From an uncultured Pseudomonadota bacterium (GTDB lineage Bacteria; Myxococcota_A; UBA796; SXON01), in NCBI GenBank assembly GCA_903885375.1, contig CAISIK010000003.1, positions 1 to 40,057 of the forward strand: 40,057 nt of DNA. The letters run 5' to 3'. The notes under the pieces were generated by a model. The model did not search any database, had not been told where the DNA came from, and was given only the letters and a program-made list of their open reading frames with translations. The position numbers were made by a program, and so were the translations under genes. Shown here piece by piece: positions 23,922 to 34,694 of this stretch. Numbering within the stretch: position 1 is the stretch's first letter; each line of letters opens with the position of its first letter.

Positions 23922-24794
23922 CTACTCCACGTTCGCGACCTGCTCGCGCATCCGCTCGAGCACGCTCTTGAGTTCCACCACCCGCGCGCTCACCACCTGC
24001 TCCGCGGCCTTGCTGCCGAGCGTGTTCACCTCGCGGTGCATCTCCTGCAGCACGAAGTCGAGCTTGCGGCCCACCGGCTCGTCGGAGCGCAGGGCCTGAT
24101 CGAACTGGTCGGCGTGGGAGGAGAGGCGGGCCAGCTCCTCGCTCACGTCGGCCTTGTCGGCGAGGAGCGCCGCCTCCTGGGCCACGCGGTCGGGGTCCAC
24201 GCGGTCGCCGATCAGGCGGTTCACGCGCTCCAGCACCCGCGCCTGCAAGCGGACCACGACCCCGGTCATGGCGGCCTCCACCTCGCTGCAGTGGCGGCGC
24301 AGCTCCACGAGGTGCCGATCGAGGTCGCGGGCGAGGGCCTGGCCTTCCTGGCTGCGCATCCCCGCGAGGTCGCCCAGGGCGCCCTGCACCGCGAGCTCCA
24401 CCAGTTCCCACTCGGCGAGCGCATCGCCGTCGTTGTCGGCGGTCACCAGCACACCCGGCTGCCCGAGGATGAAGGCGAGCGGCACCTCGGCGGGGTCGCG
24501 CTGGAGCCGGTGCGAGACCTCGTTGATCGCGATGCGGTACTGCTCGACGAGCTTGAGGTCCGCCACCACCCGGGTGGCCCCCTCCGTGCAGCTCCGGCGG
24601 ACCGTGACCTCGAGGCGCCCGCGGCTCACCGCATCCTTCACGAGGTTGTTCACCCGCGCGTCGAAGGCGTTGTACTCGCGGGGAACGCGCACCTGCACGT
24701 CGCGGAAGCGGTTGTTCACGCTCTTGATCTCGACCACCACGGTGGTGGCGCCGCTCGCGGCTTCGCCGCGGCCGAAACCGGTCATGCTGTTCAT
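23922..24794 (-). CDS. yicC: YicC family endoribonuclease-like protein
   Basis: A 290-residue YicC protein: MTGFGRGEA at the N-terminus, EIKSVNNRFRDVQVRVPRE, and the C-terminal DUF1732 region with GRKLDFVLQEMHREVNTLGSKA. YicC proteins have been linked to RNA decay. Start ATG 24794 lies in an ATGA overlap with the small upstream gene; a second ATG four codons later is also possible. It probably forms one transcript with the small gene, gmk and possibly the aldolase. Confidence 0.92.
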   Translation of the reverse strand: MNSMTGFGRGEAASGATTVVVEIKSVNNRFRDVQVRVPREYNAFDARVNNLVKDAVSRGRLEVTVRRSCTEGATRVVADLKLVEQYRIAINEVSHRLQRDPAEVPLAFILGQPGVLVTADNDGDALAEWELVELAVQGALGDLAGMRSQEGQALARDLDRHLVELRRHCSEVEAAMTGVVVRLQARVLERVNRLIGDRVDPDRVAQEAALLADKADVSEELARLSSHADQFDQALRSDEPVGRKLDFVLQEMHREVNTLGSKAAEQVVSARVVELKSVLERMREQVANVE

Positions 24795-25132
24795 GCGCGT
24801 GCCTCGGCCACCCAGGAGACCTCGGCGGAGCCGAAGCTGGCGGCGCGCTCGGCGGCCGCGCTCGCCGCGCGCCCGCCATCCTTGGAAACGAAGCACACCG
24901 CCCCGCGCAGGGCGGGCCAGCCGGCCGGAGCCAGCGTTTCGGCGCCCTCGGGGGCGGGCCCGGGGCCCACGTGGATCACCCGCGCCCCCACCGGGGCGGA
25001 GGGCACGGCGCGGGGCAGGATCACGCGCGGAGCGGCGCTCGCCGGTGCGGGCGGCGCGACCACGCCGGACCGGGCAGGCGCCGGAGCGGGCGGCGGGCGC
25101 ACGAGCAGGCGCAGACGGTCACGAAGGCCCAT
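24791..25132 (-). CDS. Small rhodanese-like protein with N-terminal helix and Pro/Ala linker
   Basis: A 113-residue protein overlapping yicC by ATGA and lying 41 bp after the class II aldolase on the same strand. Residues 1-12 (MGLRDRLRLLVR) can form a short amphipathic helix; residues 13-37 are a Pro/Ala-rich linker. The C-terminal half (GAVCFVSKDGGRAASAAAERAASFG) resembles the end of a rhodanese domain, but the catalytic Cys position of that loop is occupied by Ser/Lys. The helix-plus-linker form recalls microcompartment targeting peptides, though the helix is more basic than usual. The function is unknown and the rhodanese link is weak. Confidence 0.6.
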   Translation of the reverse strand: MGLRDRLRLLVRPPPAPAPARSGVVAPPAPASAAPRVILPRAVPSAPVGARVIHVGPGPAPEGAETLAPAGWPALRGAVCFVSKDGGRAASAAAERAASFGSAEVSWVAEARA

Positions 25133-25173
25133 GGGCGCGTGCTAACCGATCGCCGCCCCGGGGGCGGTGCCCG

Positions 25174-25905
25174 TCAACCGAGGCGGCGCAGCGCTTCCTG
25201 CACCACGGCGGCGACATCGGTGGAAGCGGGGGCAGGCCCCGCCGCCCCGGGGGGGGCCGCGGCGCCGGGGCCGAGGCCGGCCTTCTTGCGGGCCTCGAGC
25301 AGGGTGGTGACCATCTCCGCCGGGAGCGGCATCGGGCCGCCGAGGGGGCGGGCGATGGCCGCGATGCGGGCCAGGTGCTCCACCAGCTCCATGCGCAGGA
25401 GCGCGGTCTCGGCGTCGGGACCGACGGTGAGGACGCCGTGGTTGCCGAGCAGCACGGCGTCGGCGAACCCGAGCGCCGACTCGAGCGCGCCGGTGCCCGC
25501 CCCGGGCGCGGCCGTGGGCACGAGCGGGATGCGATCGCCAAGCGACACGACCGCCTCGGCGAGGAAGGGCGACGCCCAGAACTCCTCGCCGCAGCAGGCC
25601 CAGGCCGTGGCGTAGGGGGGGTGGGCGTGCACGACCCACCGGACCTCGGGCCGGGCCCGCCACGCCGCGCGGTGCAGCGAGATCTCGCTGAACACCCTGC
25701 GCGTGCCGGCCACCACCTTGCCTTCGTTGTCCACGGTGACGAGCATCTCCGGGCGAACGTCGCGTTTGCTCACCGCGGTGGGCGAGGCCAGCGCCCCTCC
25801 TTCCGGCAATCGCACGCTCACGTTCCCGTCGTGGTTGGCCACCCAGCCGCGCTGGTGAAGGTCCTGGCAGAGCTGGGCGAGCTGACGGGCGGCCGTTTCG
25901 ATCAT
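25174..25905 (-). CDS. Class II aldolase with C-terminal encapsulation-peptide-like tail
   Basis: A 243-residue class II aldolase/adducin-family protein. Zinc ligands match FucA: His93 and His95 (VVHAHPP) and His156 (GNHGVL), with the catalytic Glu74 in SEISLH. Such enzymes split sugar phosphates such as fuculose- or rhamnulose-1-phosphate into dihydroxyacetone phosphate and lactaldehyde. The core ends near residue 210. It is followed by a Gly/Ala/Pro linker (about 210-227) and an amphipathic helix DVAAVVQEALRRLG (230-243). That addition is absent from FucA and has the form of a microcompartment targeting peptide. The small rhodanese-like gene follows. GATAAT lies 8 bases before ATG, suggesting leaderless expression. 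The substrate is inferred only. Confidence 0.9.
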   Translation of the reverse strand: MIETAARQLAQLCQDLHQRGWVANHDGNVSVRLPEGGALASPTAVSKRDVRPEMLVTVDNEGKVVAGTRRVFSEISLHRAAWRARPEVRWVVHAHPPYATAWACCGEEFWASPFLAEAVVSLGDRIPLVPTAAPGAGTGALESALGFADAVLLGNHGVLTVGPDAETALLRMELVEHLARIAAIARPLGGPMPLPAEMVTTLLEARKKAGLGPGAAAPPGAAGPAPASTDVAAVVQEALRRLG

Positions 25906-25983
25906 CGCCCCGCATTATCACCACGCGCGCGTGCACACCGATTCCTGACATCCTCCGGGCGGGTACAGGGTATTCCAGCGACG
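25906..25983. promoter_or_regulatory. Divergent promoter region, aldolase and ASST-like genes
   Basis: On the minus strand GATAAT (25919-25914) is a near-consensus -10 that ends 8 bases before the aldolase ATG, so the transcript would start at or next to the start codon. On the plus strand CTGACA (25945-25950) and TATTCC (25971-25976) may serve the ASST-like gene; the second ends 7 bases before its ATG. Neither start has a Shine-Dalgarno site. Confidence 0.5.
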
Positions 25984-27321
25984 ATGCCCGCCGCCCCGTC
26001 CTCGCTTCTGGCCCTTCTCCTCTTCGGCGCCGCCTGTTCCGACGAGGCCGTGGACTCGGGCGAGCTGCCGGTGCGCACCGTGGAGATCGCCGTCGCGCCA
26101 AGCGAATACGTGGCCAACGTTGCGCTCGTCACGTGGCATACCGACGAGCCGAGCCTCGCCACCGTCACCGCCACCGCCGCCGACGGCGAGACCTGGACCC
26201 GATCGGTCGAAGCCGCCGCGGAGGACCACGAGGTCGCGCTGATCGGGCTTCCGGAAGGGGTGGAGGTGGAGATCACCGTCGTCGGCGAGTCGGAGAGCGC
26301 CCGCTACGTGTCCGAAGCTTCCGCCTTCAGCGTGCCGTGGGCCTGGTCGTCACTCTCGGGGCTCACCGTCGAGGAAGGCGCCCCCGGCTACCGCCTCACG
26401 ACCGCGATCACGTCCGGGAGCGACGCCACCATCCCCAACGTGCTCATCCTCGACGAGCGCGGGCGCATCGTGTGGGCCGTGGCCACCCCGCGCCGGGCCC
26501 TGTCCACCAGCGCAAAGCTCTCGCTCGACGGGAGGACGGTGTACATCGTGGCCGGCGGCGACCTCCTCACCGTGGGCCTCGCCGGCGACCGTTACGAGGA
26601 GCACGCGCTCACCGGCCTCCACCACGACCTCGCCCCGATGCCCGATGGGGCCGTGCTCGTGATCGACAAGGTCGCCACCACCCACGAAGGCGAGTCGGTC
26701 ACCTGCGACCGCGTGCTGCGCATCGAGGACGACGGCACCAGCACGGTCGTGTGGGACGCGTACCCCCAGCTCGACACGCTCCCCGAGTCCAGCGGCGAAG
26801 CGGTCGACGGCGTGCGGGAGCTGACGCACGGCAACAGCATCCGGTACGACGAAGCCACGGGCGATGCGCTCTTGAGCCTCGCCCGCATGCGCTCCCTCGT
26901 GCGGTTCTCGGTGGCCTCCGGCGAGAACCGGTGGGTGCTCGGCCCTTACGGGGGGCCGCAGCCGGCGGCCCCGGAGGATGTCCTCTTGCAGCACCAGGTG
27001 ATGTTCACCGCCGACGGCGTGGCGTTGTTCGCGAACTACGCGAAGGACTACGCCTGCTCGGAGATCTTCGACTACGCCACCGAAGATGCCGGCGCGCACT
27101 TCCACGTCTCCCGCCGGTACCAGCCGGAGGAGTGCATGGAGAGCGCCGCGCTCGGTGGCCTCGACGACGCGGGTGAGGGCCGTCGGGTCATCGCGTGGTC
27201 GACCGCGGGTGTGATCGACGTGATCGACGCCGACGATCAGCGCGTGTCCCGCATCTCGGCGCCCCTGGGGATCGGGTTCGGGTATGTCGACTGGACCGAC
27301 TCACTGTACCCGATGGAGTGA
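25984..27321 (+). CDS. Arylsulfotransferase (ASST)-like beta-propeller lipoprotein
   Basis: A 445-residue exported lipoprotein; signal 1-17 with lipobox GAAC and Cys18. After an Ig-like N-terminal part (about 30-110) comes a beta-propeller with ASST-family landmarks: LILDERGRIVWAV, HHDLAPMPDGAVLVIDK, THGNSIRYDEATGDALLSL, NRWVLGPYGG and QHQVMFTADG. The histidines in the HHDL, THGN and QHQ positions match the sulfuryl-transfer sites of the family. Many proteins with this fold in myxobacteria have unknown substrates. The start is ATG 25984. Its TGA overlaps a GTG of the following flavoprotein gene. Confidence 0.8.
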   Translation: MPAAPSSLLALLLFGAACSDEAVDSGELPVRTVEIAVAPSEYVANVALVTWHTDEPSLATVTATAADGETWTRSVEAAAEDHEVALIGLPEGVEVEITVVGESESARYVSEASAFSVPWAWSSLSGLTVEEGAPGYRLTTAITSGSDATIPNVLILDERGRIVWAVATPRRALSTSAKLSLDGRTVYIVAGGDLLTVGLAGDRYEEHALTGLHHDLAPMPDGAVLVIDKVATTHEGESVTCDRVLRIEDDGTSTVVWDAYPQLDTLPESSGEAVDGVRELTHGNSIRYDEATGDALLSLARMRSLVRFSVASGENRWVLGPYGGPQPAAPEDVLLQHQVMFTADGVALFANYAKDYACSEIFDYATEDAGAHFHVSRRYQPEECMESAALGGLDDAGEGRRVIAWSTAGVIDVIDADDQRVSRISAPLGIGFGYVDWTDSLYPME

Positions 27322-28610
27322 GGCCGCTCACGTTAGCGGAACGGGTGCTGCCCACGCCGGCCGACTCGCTGCTCTTCTCCCCCGTCCGGGTGGGCCCGCT
27401 CACGTTGCCGAACCGCATCTGGTTGCCCGCGATGGTCACCTGGTTGAGCAACGATGCGGGCGAGGTCACGCCCGACATCACCGCCCGCTACGTCCGCTAC
27501 GCGCGGGGGGGTGCGGGCGCGCTGGTGCTCGAAGCCATGGGCATCCGCGACATCGCCAGCGGCCCGCTCATGCGGATCGGCCACGACCGCGCCGTCGCCC
27601 CGCTCCGGGAACTCGTGGCCCGCATGAAGGACAACGGTCCCGGCCGCGTCTTTCCCCAGCTCATCGACTTCCTGAAGATCTCGCGCCGCGACCCCGCCCG
27701 GGCCCTGCAACGCCTCGAAGCCCGCTACCCCGGCTGCACCTCCTGGTCGGAGGCGGAGCTGGAAGCCCGCCTCTCGCCGCGGGACTGGCGCGACTACGCC
27801 TGGGGATGGCGCCAGCAGATCGAGGACCTCTCGCTCGCCGAGATCGCCCAGATCCCCGGCTGGTTCGCGCAGGCCGCGCGGCGGGCGCGCGAAGCGGGTT
27901 TTGATGGGGTCGAGCTCCACTTCGCGCATGCCTACACCATGGCGAGCTTCTTGAGCGCCACCAACGCCCGCACCGATGCGTACGGGGGCACCCGCGAAAA
28001 CCGGCTCCGCCTCGCCCTCGAGGTCGTCGCCGCCGTGCGCGCGGCCGTCGGCGCCGACTACGCCGTGGGGTGCCGCCTCCTCGGCAGCGATGATGTCGTC
28101 GGCGGGAGCCCCCTCGAGGACAGCGCCTGGTTCGCGGCCCGCCTCGCGGCGGCGGGCCTCGACTTCATCTCCGTGAGCCGCGGCGGGCGCTTCGAGGATG
28201 CCAAGCGCCCTCCGCTCGGCCAGGCCGCCTACCCCTACACCGGCCCCTCGGGCACCGCCTGCATGCCCACGCGCGAGTTCCCCGACGGCACCAACCTCCA
28301 CCTGCCCGCCGGAATCCGCGCCGCGGTCCGGGCCGCCGGCTTCTCCACCCCGGTGGTCGGTGCCGGGAAGATCAACACCTTCGCGGTGGCCGAGGGGGCC
28401 CTGCAGGCCGGCCAGCTCGACATCGTGGGCATGGCGCGCGGCCTGCTTGCCGACCCGGACTGGCCGAAGAAGGTGCGGGCGGGCGAGGAGGAGAGCGTGA
28501 ACCGCTGCAAGTACACCAACGTGTGCGAGGCGCTCGATCGCAAGCACCTCCCCGTGCGGTGCCAGCTGTGGATGAAACGTCCCGACGGCGGGATGCATCC
28601 CCCGGGCTGA
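27318..28610 (+). CDS. Old yellow enzyme family NADH:flavin oxidoreductase
   Basis: A flavoprotein of about 430 residues with a TIM barrel: LFSPVRVGPLTLPNRI at the start, the substrate-binding and loop motif HFAHAYTMASFLSATNARTD followed by YGG, and the flavin phosphate site in VVGAGKIN and VGMARGLLADPDW. The C-terminal part has cysteines (NRCKYTNVC, VRC) but lacks the second FAD/NADH domain of dienoyl-CoA reductases. GTG 27318 gives a GTGA overlap with the preceding stop; GTG 27345, nine codons later, has TAGCGG 11 bases upstream and is possible. The substrate is unknown, perhaps an alpha,beta-unsaturated carbonyl. Confidence 0.88.
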   Translation: MRPLTLAERVLPTPADSLLFSPVRVGPLTLPNRIWLPAMVTWLSNDAGEVTPDITARYVRYARGGAGALVLEAMGIRDIASGPLMRIGHDRAVAPLRELVARMKDNGPGRVFPQLIDFLKISRRDPARALQRLEARYPGCTSWSEAELEARLSPRDWRDYAWGWRQQIEDLSLAEIAQIPGWFAQAARRAREAGFDGVELHFAHAYTMASFLSATNARTDAYGGTRENRLRLALEVVAAVRAAVGADYAVGCRLLGSDDVVGGSPLEDSAWFAARLAAAGLDFISVSRGGRFEDAKRPPLGQAAYPYTGPSGTACMPTREFPDGTNLHLPAGIRAAVRAAGFSTPVVGAGKINTFAVAEGALQAGQLDIVGMARGLLADPDWPKKVRAGEEESVNRCKYTNVCEALDRKHLPVRCQLWMKRPDGGMHPPG

Positions 28611-28631
28611 CGGCGGGCTACATGGCGAGGC

Positions 28632-29609
28632 ATGAATGTGCTCGTGACCGGCGGGGCCGGCTACATCGGCAGCGCCGTGGCGCGGGTCCTCGAGGGCGAG
28701 GGCCACACGGTGGCCGTGCTCGACAGTCTGGTCACGGGGCACCGCGCCGCGGTAGCGCTGGGCGTGCGGTTCTTCCACGCCGACACGCGCGACAAGGCGG
28801 CGGTGCGCGCGGCCCTGGAGGCCCACCGGGCCGAGGCGGTGGTGCACCTCGCGGCCATCTCGCAGGTCGGCACCAGCGTGCGCGAGCCCCGCGCCTACTT
28901 CGACAACAACGTGGTGGGCGCGCTCTCGTTGTTCGATGCCATGCTCGATGTCGGCGTGCGTGACATCGTCTTCTCCTCCACCGCCGCCGTGTACGGCGAG
29001 CCCGACCACTGCCCGATCGTGGAGGAGTCCCCCACGCGGCCGGTCTCCCCCTACGGCGATACCAAGCTCATGATCGAGCAGGTCCTCGCCCGCTACGGCG
29101 CGGCGTACGGCCTCCGCCACGCGTGCCTTCGCTACTTCAATGCCGCCGGCGCCCTGCCCGATGCCGGCGAGGACCACCGTCCCGAAACACACCTCATTCC
29201 CCGCCTCCTCCAGCTCGCGCAGGGGCGCGGCGAACCCGTTTCCGTGTTCGGAACCGACTACCCCACGCGCGATGGCACCTGCGTGCGCGACTACATCCAT
29301 GTGGGCGACCTCGCCCGCGCCCACGTGCTCGCCCTGGGCGCGCTGCGAGCCGAAGGTCGCGTGTACAACCTCGGCTGCGGCGGCGGCTTCACGGTGAACG
29401 AGGTGCTCACCGCGGCGCGAAAGGTCACGGGGCACGCCATCCCGGTGGCCTACGGCCCCCGCCGCGAGGGCGACCCCGCCGAGCTCGTCGCCAGCAGCGC
29501 CCGCATCGGCAAGGAGCTCGGCTGGGCGCCCCGGCACGCCGGCATCGAAGAAATCCTCGCCTCGGCCTGGGATTGGATGCAGCGCCATCCGCTCGGCTGG
29601 CCGGCCTGA
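28632..29609 (+). CDS. galE: UDP-glucose 4-epimerase
   Basis: A 325-residue extended SDR enzyme. The NAD loop is GGAGYIGS (7-14), the Ser of SSTAAVYGE and the YGDTK active-site motif are intact, and RYFNAAGA plus [13 protein letters not shown] are GalE signatures. It interconverts UDP-glucose and UDP-galactose for surface polysaccharide or galactose use. Without a search, specificity for another UDP-sugar cannot be excluded. TACATG lies 13 bases before ATG and there is no good ribosome site. Confidence 0.9.
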   Translation: MNVLVTGGAGYIGSAVARVLEGEGHTVAVLDSLVTGHRAAVALGVRFFHADTRDKAAVRAALEAHRAEAVVHLAAISQVGTSVREPRAYFDNNVVGALSLFDAMLDVGVRDIVFSSTAAVYGEPDHCPIVEESPTRPVSPYGDTKLMIEQVLARYGAAYGLRHACLRYFNAAGALPDAGEDHRPETHLIPRLLQLAQGRGEPVSVFGTDYPTRDGTCVRDYIHVGDLARAHVLALGALRAEGRVYNLGCGGGFTVNEVLTAARKVTGHAIPVAYGPRREGDPAELVASSARIGKELGWAPRHAGIEEILASAWDWMQRHPLGWPA

Positions 29610-29646
29610 AGGACGCAGGCTAACTCCCGCCCCCCGGAGCACGACC

Positions 29647-30369
29647 ATGGGACGGATCTTCGAAACGCGCAAGGCCACGATGTTCAAGCGGTGGGACCGC
29701 ATGTCCAAGGCGTTCACGCGCGTGGGCAAGGAAATCGCGATGGCCGTGAAGGCGGGCGGCCCCAGCGTGGACAGCAACCCCGCGCTCCGTCGCGCCATCC
29801 AGAACGCGCGGTCGGCGAACATGCCGAAGGATCGGGTCGAGGCCGCCATCAAGAAGGCCTCTGGCGGCGATGCGGCCAACTACGAGGAGATCATCTACGA
29901 GGGGTACGCCCCGCACGGCGTGGCCGTGGTCGTGGTCACCGCCACCGACAACCCCACCCGCACCGTGAGCAACGTGCGGCAGGGGTTCAACCACAACGGC
30001 GGCAACATGGGGAGCTCGGGCTCCGTCGCCTTCCAGTTCAACCGGATGGCGGTCTTCCGTCTGGCTCCCGCCGGCCTCGACGCAGAGTCGCTGGAGCTCG
30101 ACCTCATCGATCACGGCCTCGAGGAATTCGGCGAGGGCACCGGCGAAGAGGGCGATGCCCAGCTCGTGGTGCGGGCGGCCTTCGAGAACTTCGGCAGCAT
30201 GGCCAAGGGGCTGGAGGAGCGCGGCATCACGCCGCTCTCCTCGGGCACCGAGTACGTGCCCACGAGCCTCATCGAGCTCGACGAGGCCCACGCCACCGAG
30301 GTCCTGAAGCTCATCGACAAGCTCGAGCAGGACGACGACGTGCAGCACGTCTTCCACAACCTCGGGTAG
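29647..30369 (+). CDS. YebC/PmpR family protein (translation or transcription factor)
   Basis: A 240-residue YebC-family protein of three domains. The N-terminal [20 protein letters not shown] is the variant found in Bacteroidetes and delta-type bacteria, followed by [20 protein letters not shown] and [19 protein letters not shown]. YebC-type proteins were first described as transcription regulators and more recently linked to translation of proline-rich stretches. That would fit a genome with many such runs, as in the ExbD stalk here. GGAG (29636-29639) precedes ATG by seven bases. Confidence 0.92.
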   Translation: MGRIFETRKATMFKRWDRMSKAFTRVGKEIAMAVKAGGPSVDSNPALRRAIQNARSANMPKDRVEAAIKKASGGDAANYEEIIYEGYAPHGVAVVVVTATDNPTRTVSNVRQGFNHNGGNMGSSGSVAFQFNRMAVFRLAPAGLDAESLELDLIDHGLEEFGEGTGEEGDAQLVVRAAFENFGSMAKGLEERGITPLSSGTEYVPTSLIELDEAHATEVLKLIDKLEQDDDVQHVFHNLG

Positions 30370-30421
30370 GCGGGCGCCGCCCCCCAACGAGGAGTACACT
30401 GCGGGGGGAAGGGAGCCGGAA

Positions 30422-32941
<2,520 letters not shown>

Positions 32942-33781
32942 GTGCGCTCCCCTTCCACCGCCCGGGTGGTGCTCACCCACGCCGCCCTCGCGGCCCTCAC
33001 GGTGGCCACGCTCCTCCCGATCCTGTGGGTCGTGCGGATGTCGTTGTCGCCGGTGCAGGGCTTCAACCTCTCGCTCGCCGGCGCGTGGACGCTCGACAAC
33101 TTCCGCGCCGTGCTTTCCACTACGAGCGCCGATGGCAGCTGGCTCTTCGGGCGCCAGCTGTTCAACAGCCTGGTGGTGAGCGGCGCCACGGCGCTCGTCG
33201 GCGTGAGCCTCGCCTGCTCCGCCGGGTACGCGCTCTCGCGCTGGAGCTTCCCCGGCCGGGACGAGCTCATGGGCACCTTCCTGCTCACGCAGATGTTCCC
33301 GGGAGTGGTGATGGCCATCCCGCTGTACATCCTGCTCGACGCCCTCCACCTGCTCGACTCGATGACCGGGCTCGTGCTCGTGTACAGCACCACCAGCGTG
33401 CCCTTCGCCACCTGGAACCTCAAGGGCTACTTCGACACGATCCCGCGCGAGCTCGAGGAGGCGGCCACGATGGATGGCGCCTCCCGCTTCACAACGTTCA
33501 CCCAGGTGATCCTGCCGCTCGCCCGTCCCGCGATCGCCGTTACCGCGCTCTTTGCCTTCATGACCGCCTGGAACGAGTTCATCCTCGCCGCGACGCTCAT
33601 GGGCGATGAGCGGGCGTACACCCTGCCGGTGGTGCTCAACGGCTACGTCGGCGAATTCGGCGCGGAATGGGGCCGGTTCGCGGCGGGAGCGCTGCTGGTC
33701 AGCCTGCCCGTCACCGCGCTCTTCTTCGCGCTGCAGAAACAGCTCGTGGAGGGCCTGACGGCCGGCGGCGTGAAGGGCTGA
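32942..33781 (+). CDS. ABC transporter permease, MalG type (orphan)
   Basis: A 279-residue inner-membrane permease with six hydrophobic segments. The cytoplasmic EAA loop (EEAATMDGASRFTTFTQVILPLARP-like) contacts the ATPase. The family is that of maltose and other sugar permeases (MalG, carbohydrate uptake type 1). Start GTG 32942 is adjacent to the preceding stop, with AGGAG at 32934-32938. No MalF-type partner, binding protein or ATPase gene is in the window, and its only co-oriented neighbour is the lectin gene. It ends 7 bp from a convergent gene. Confidence 0.88.
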   Translation: MRSPSTARVVLTHAALAALTVATLLPILWVVRMSLSPVQGFNLSLAGAWTLDNFRAVLSTTSADGSWLFGRQLFNSLVVSGATALVGVSLACSAGYALSRWSFPGRDELMGTFLLTQMFPGVVMAIPLYILLDALHLLDSMTGLVLVYSTTSVPFATWNLKGYFDTIPRELEEAATMDGASRFTTFTQVILPLARPAIAVTALFAFMTAWNEFILAATLMGDERAYTLPVVLNGYVGEFGAEWGRFAAGALLVSLPVTALFFALQKQLVEGLTAGGVKG

Positions 33782-33788
33782 ACCACCT

Positions 33789-34694
33789 TCAGCGGGCGGC
33801 GGTCCCTTCCCACTCCGTGGTCACCCCGAGGTCGTTGCCCCAGGGCTCGCGAACCTGCACCTCCAGGGCCTTGCCCGTCCACACCCCGATCACCTCCTCG
33901 CCGTGCTGCGGGCGCCAGGCCCCCAGCGGCCCGTAGTCGAGCAGGTAGGTGCCGCACGGCTCGAAGGGTCGGGGACGCTCACACGCGTGTCGGAGGGTGT
34001 GTCCGATCGGCTCGAACCACTCCGCGGAGTAGCGGGGGTCGGAGAGCCACTCGGGGCGGACCGTGAACACGAAGGGTTGGCCGATGGGCGCCTTCGCGAG
34101 GACCTCCGATTCGGGGAGCGGCGCGAGCGGGGCCTTTCCTTCGTGCACCATCCGGCCCGCGTGGAAGCGGCGAAGGTTCTTCACCCGCTCCACGGCCGAG
34201 GCCTGCGTGGCGGTCGTGAGCGGGTCGGCGTCGCGCACGTAGAATTCGTCGACCCAGAGCTCGTGGCCGCTCCCGGTCCGGATGACCTGGGGGGAGAGCC
34301 GCTTCACGGGCTCGCCGTGGCTCAGCAGGGAAGGAGCGCTCCACTCGGGGTCGTCGAGCGGGATGCCGAGCGTGGGACTGTCTCCGGCCTGGATCACCCA
34401 AGCCGAGCCGGTGGACCGCGCCCGATCCCAGCCCGACTTCGGCGGACGGGAACCAAGCGATGCCAGCGGCACCAACCAGGCCTGCGTTCGGGCCTGCCCG
34501 TACCCCTGCACGTGGAACCGTACGAACCGCCACTCCTCGCCGCAGGCGGACTCGGCCGGCTGGGCGAGCCCCCGCAGACCGACGGGGAGCTGAAGACCCT
34601 CGACCGGGCGGGCGTCGCAACGCGAGCTCGCGGCGTTGTGGAAGCCTGGGGTGGCCTCGCTGATCCACACGGTCTCGGCGACGGGGGTGGGCAT
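33789..34694 (-). CDS. Hypothetical protein, last gene of CsgG-like operon
   Basis: A 301-residue protein starting MPTPVAETVWISEATPG in an ATGA overlap with the CsgG-like gene. No signal peptide, helix or known motif was recognised. It is rich in Trp, Pro and Arg (GYGQARTQAWLVPL, HELWVDEFYVRDADPL, WLSDPRYSAEWF) and reads as a soluble beta-rich domain. The overlap implies a shared role with the upstream gene. Confidence 0.7.
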   Translation of the reverse strand: MPTPVAETVWISEATPGFHNAASSRCDARPVEGLQLPVGLRGLAQPAESACGEEWRFVRFHVQGYGQARTQAWLVPLASLGSRPPKSGWDRARSTGSAWVIQAGDSPTLGIPLDDPEWSAPSLLSHGEPVKRLSPQVIRTGSGHELWVDEFYVRDADPLTTATQASAVERVKNLRRFHAGRMVHEGKAPLAPLPESEVLAKAPIGQPFVFTVRPEWLSDPRYSAEWFEPIGHTLRHACERPRPFEPCGTYLLDYGPLGAWRPQHGEEVIGVWTGKALEVQVREPWGNDLGVTTEWEGTAAR

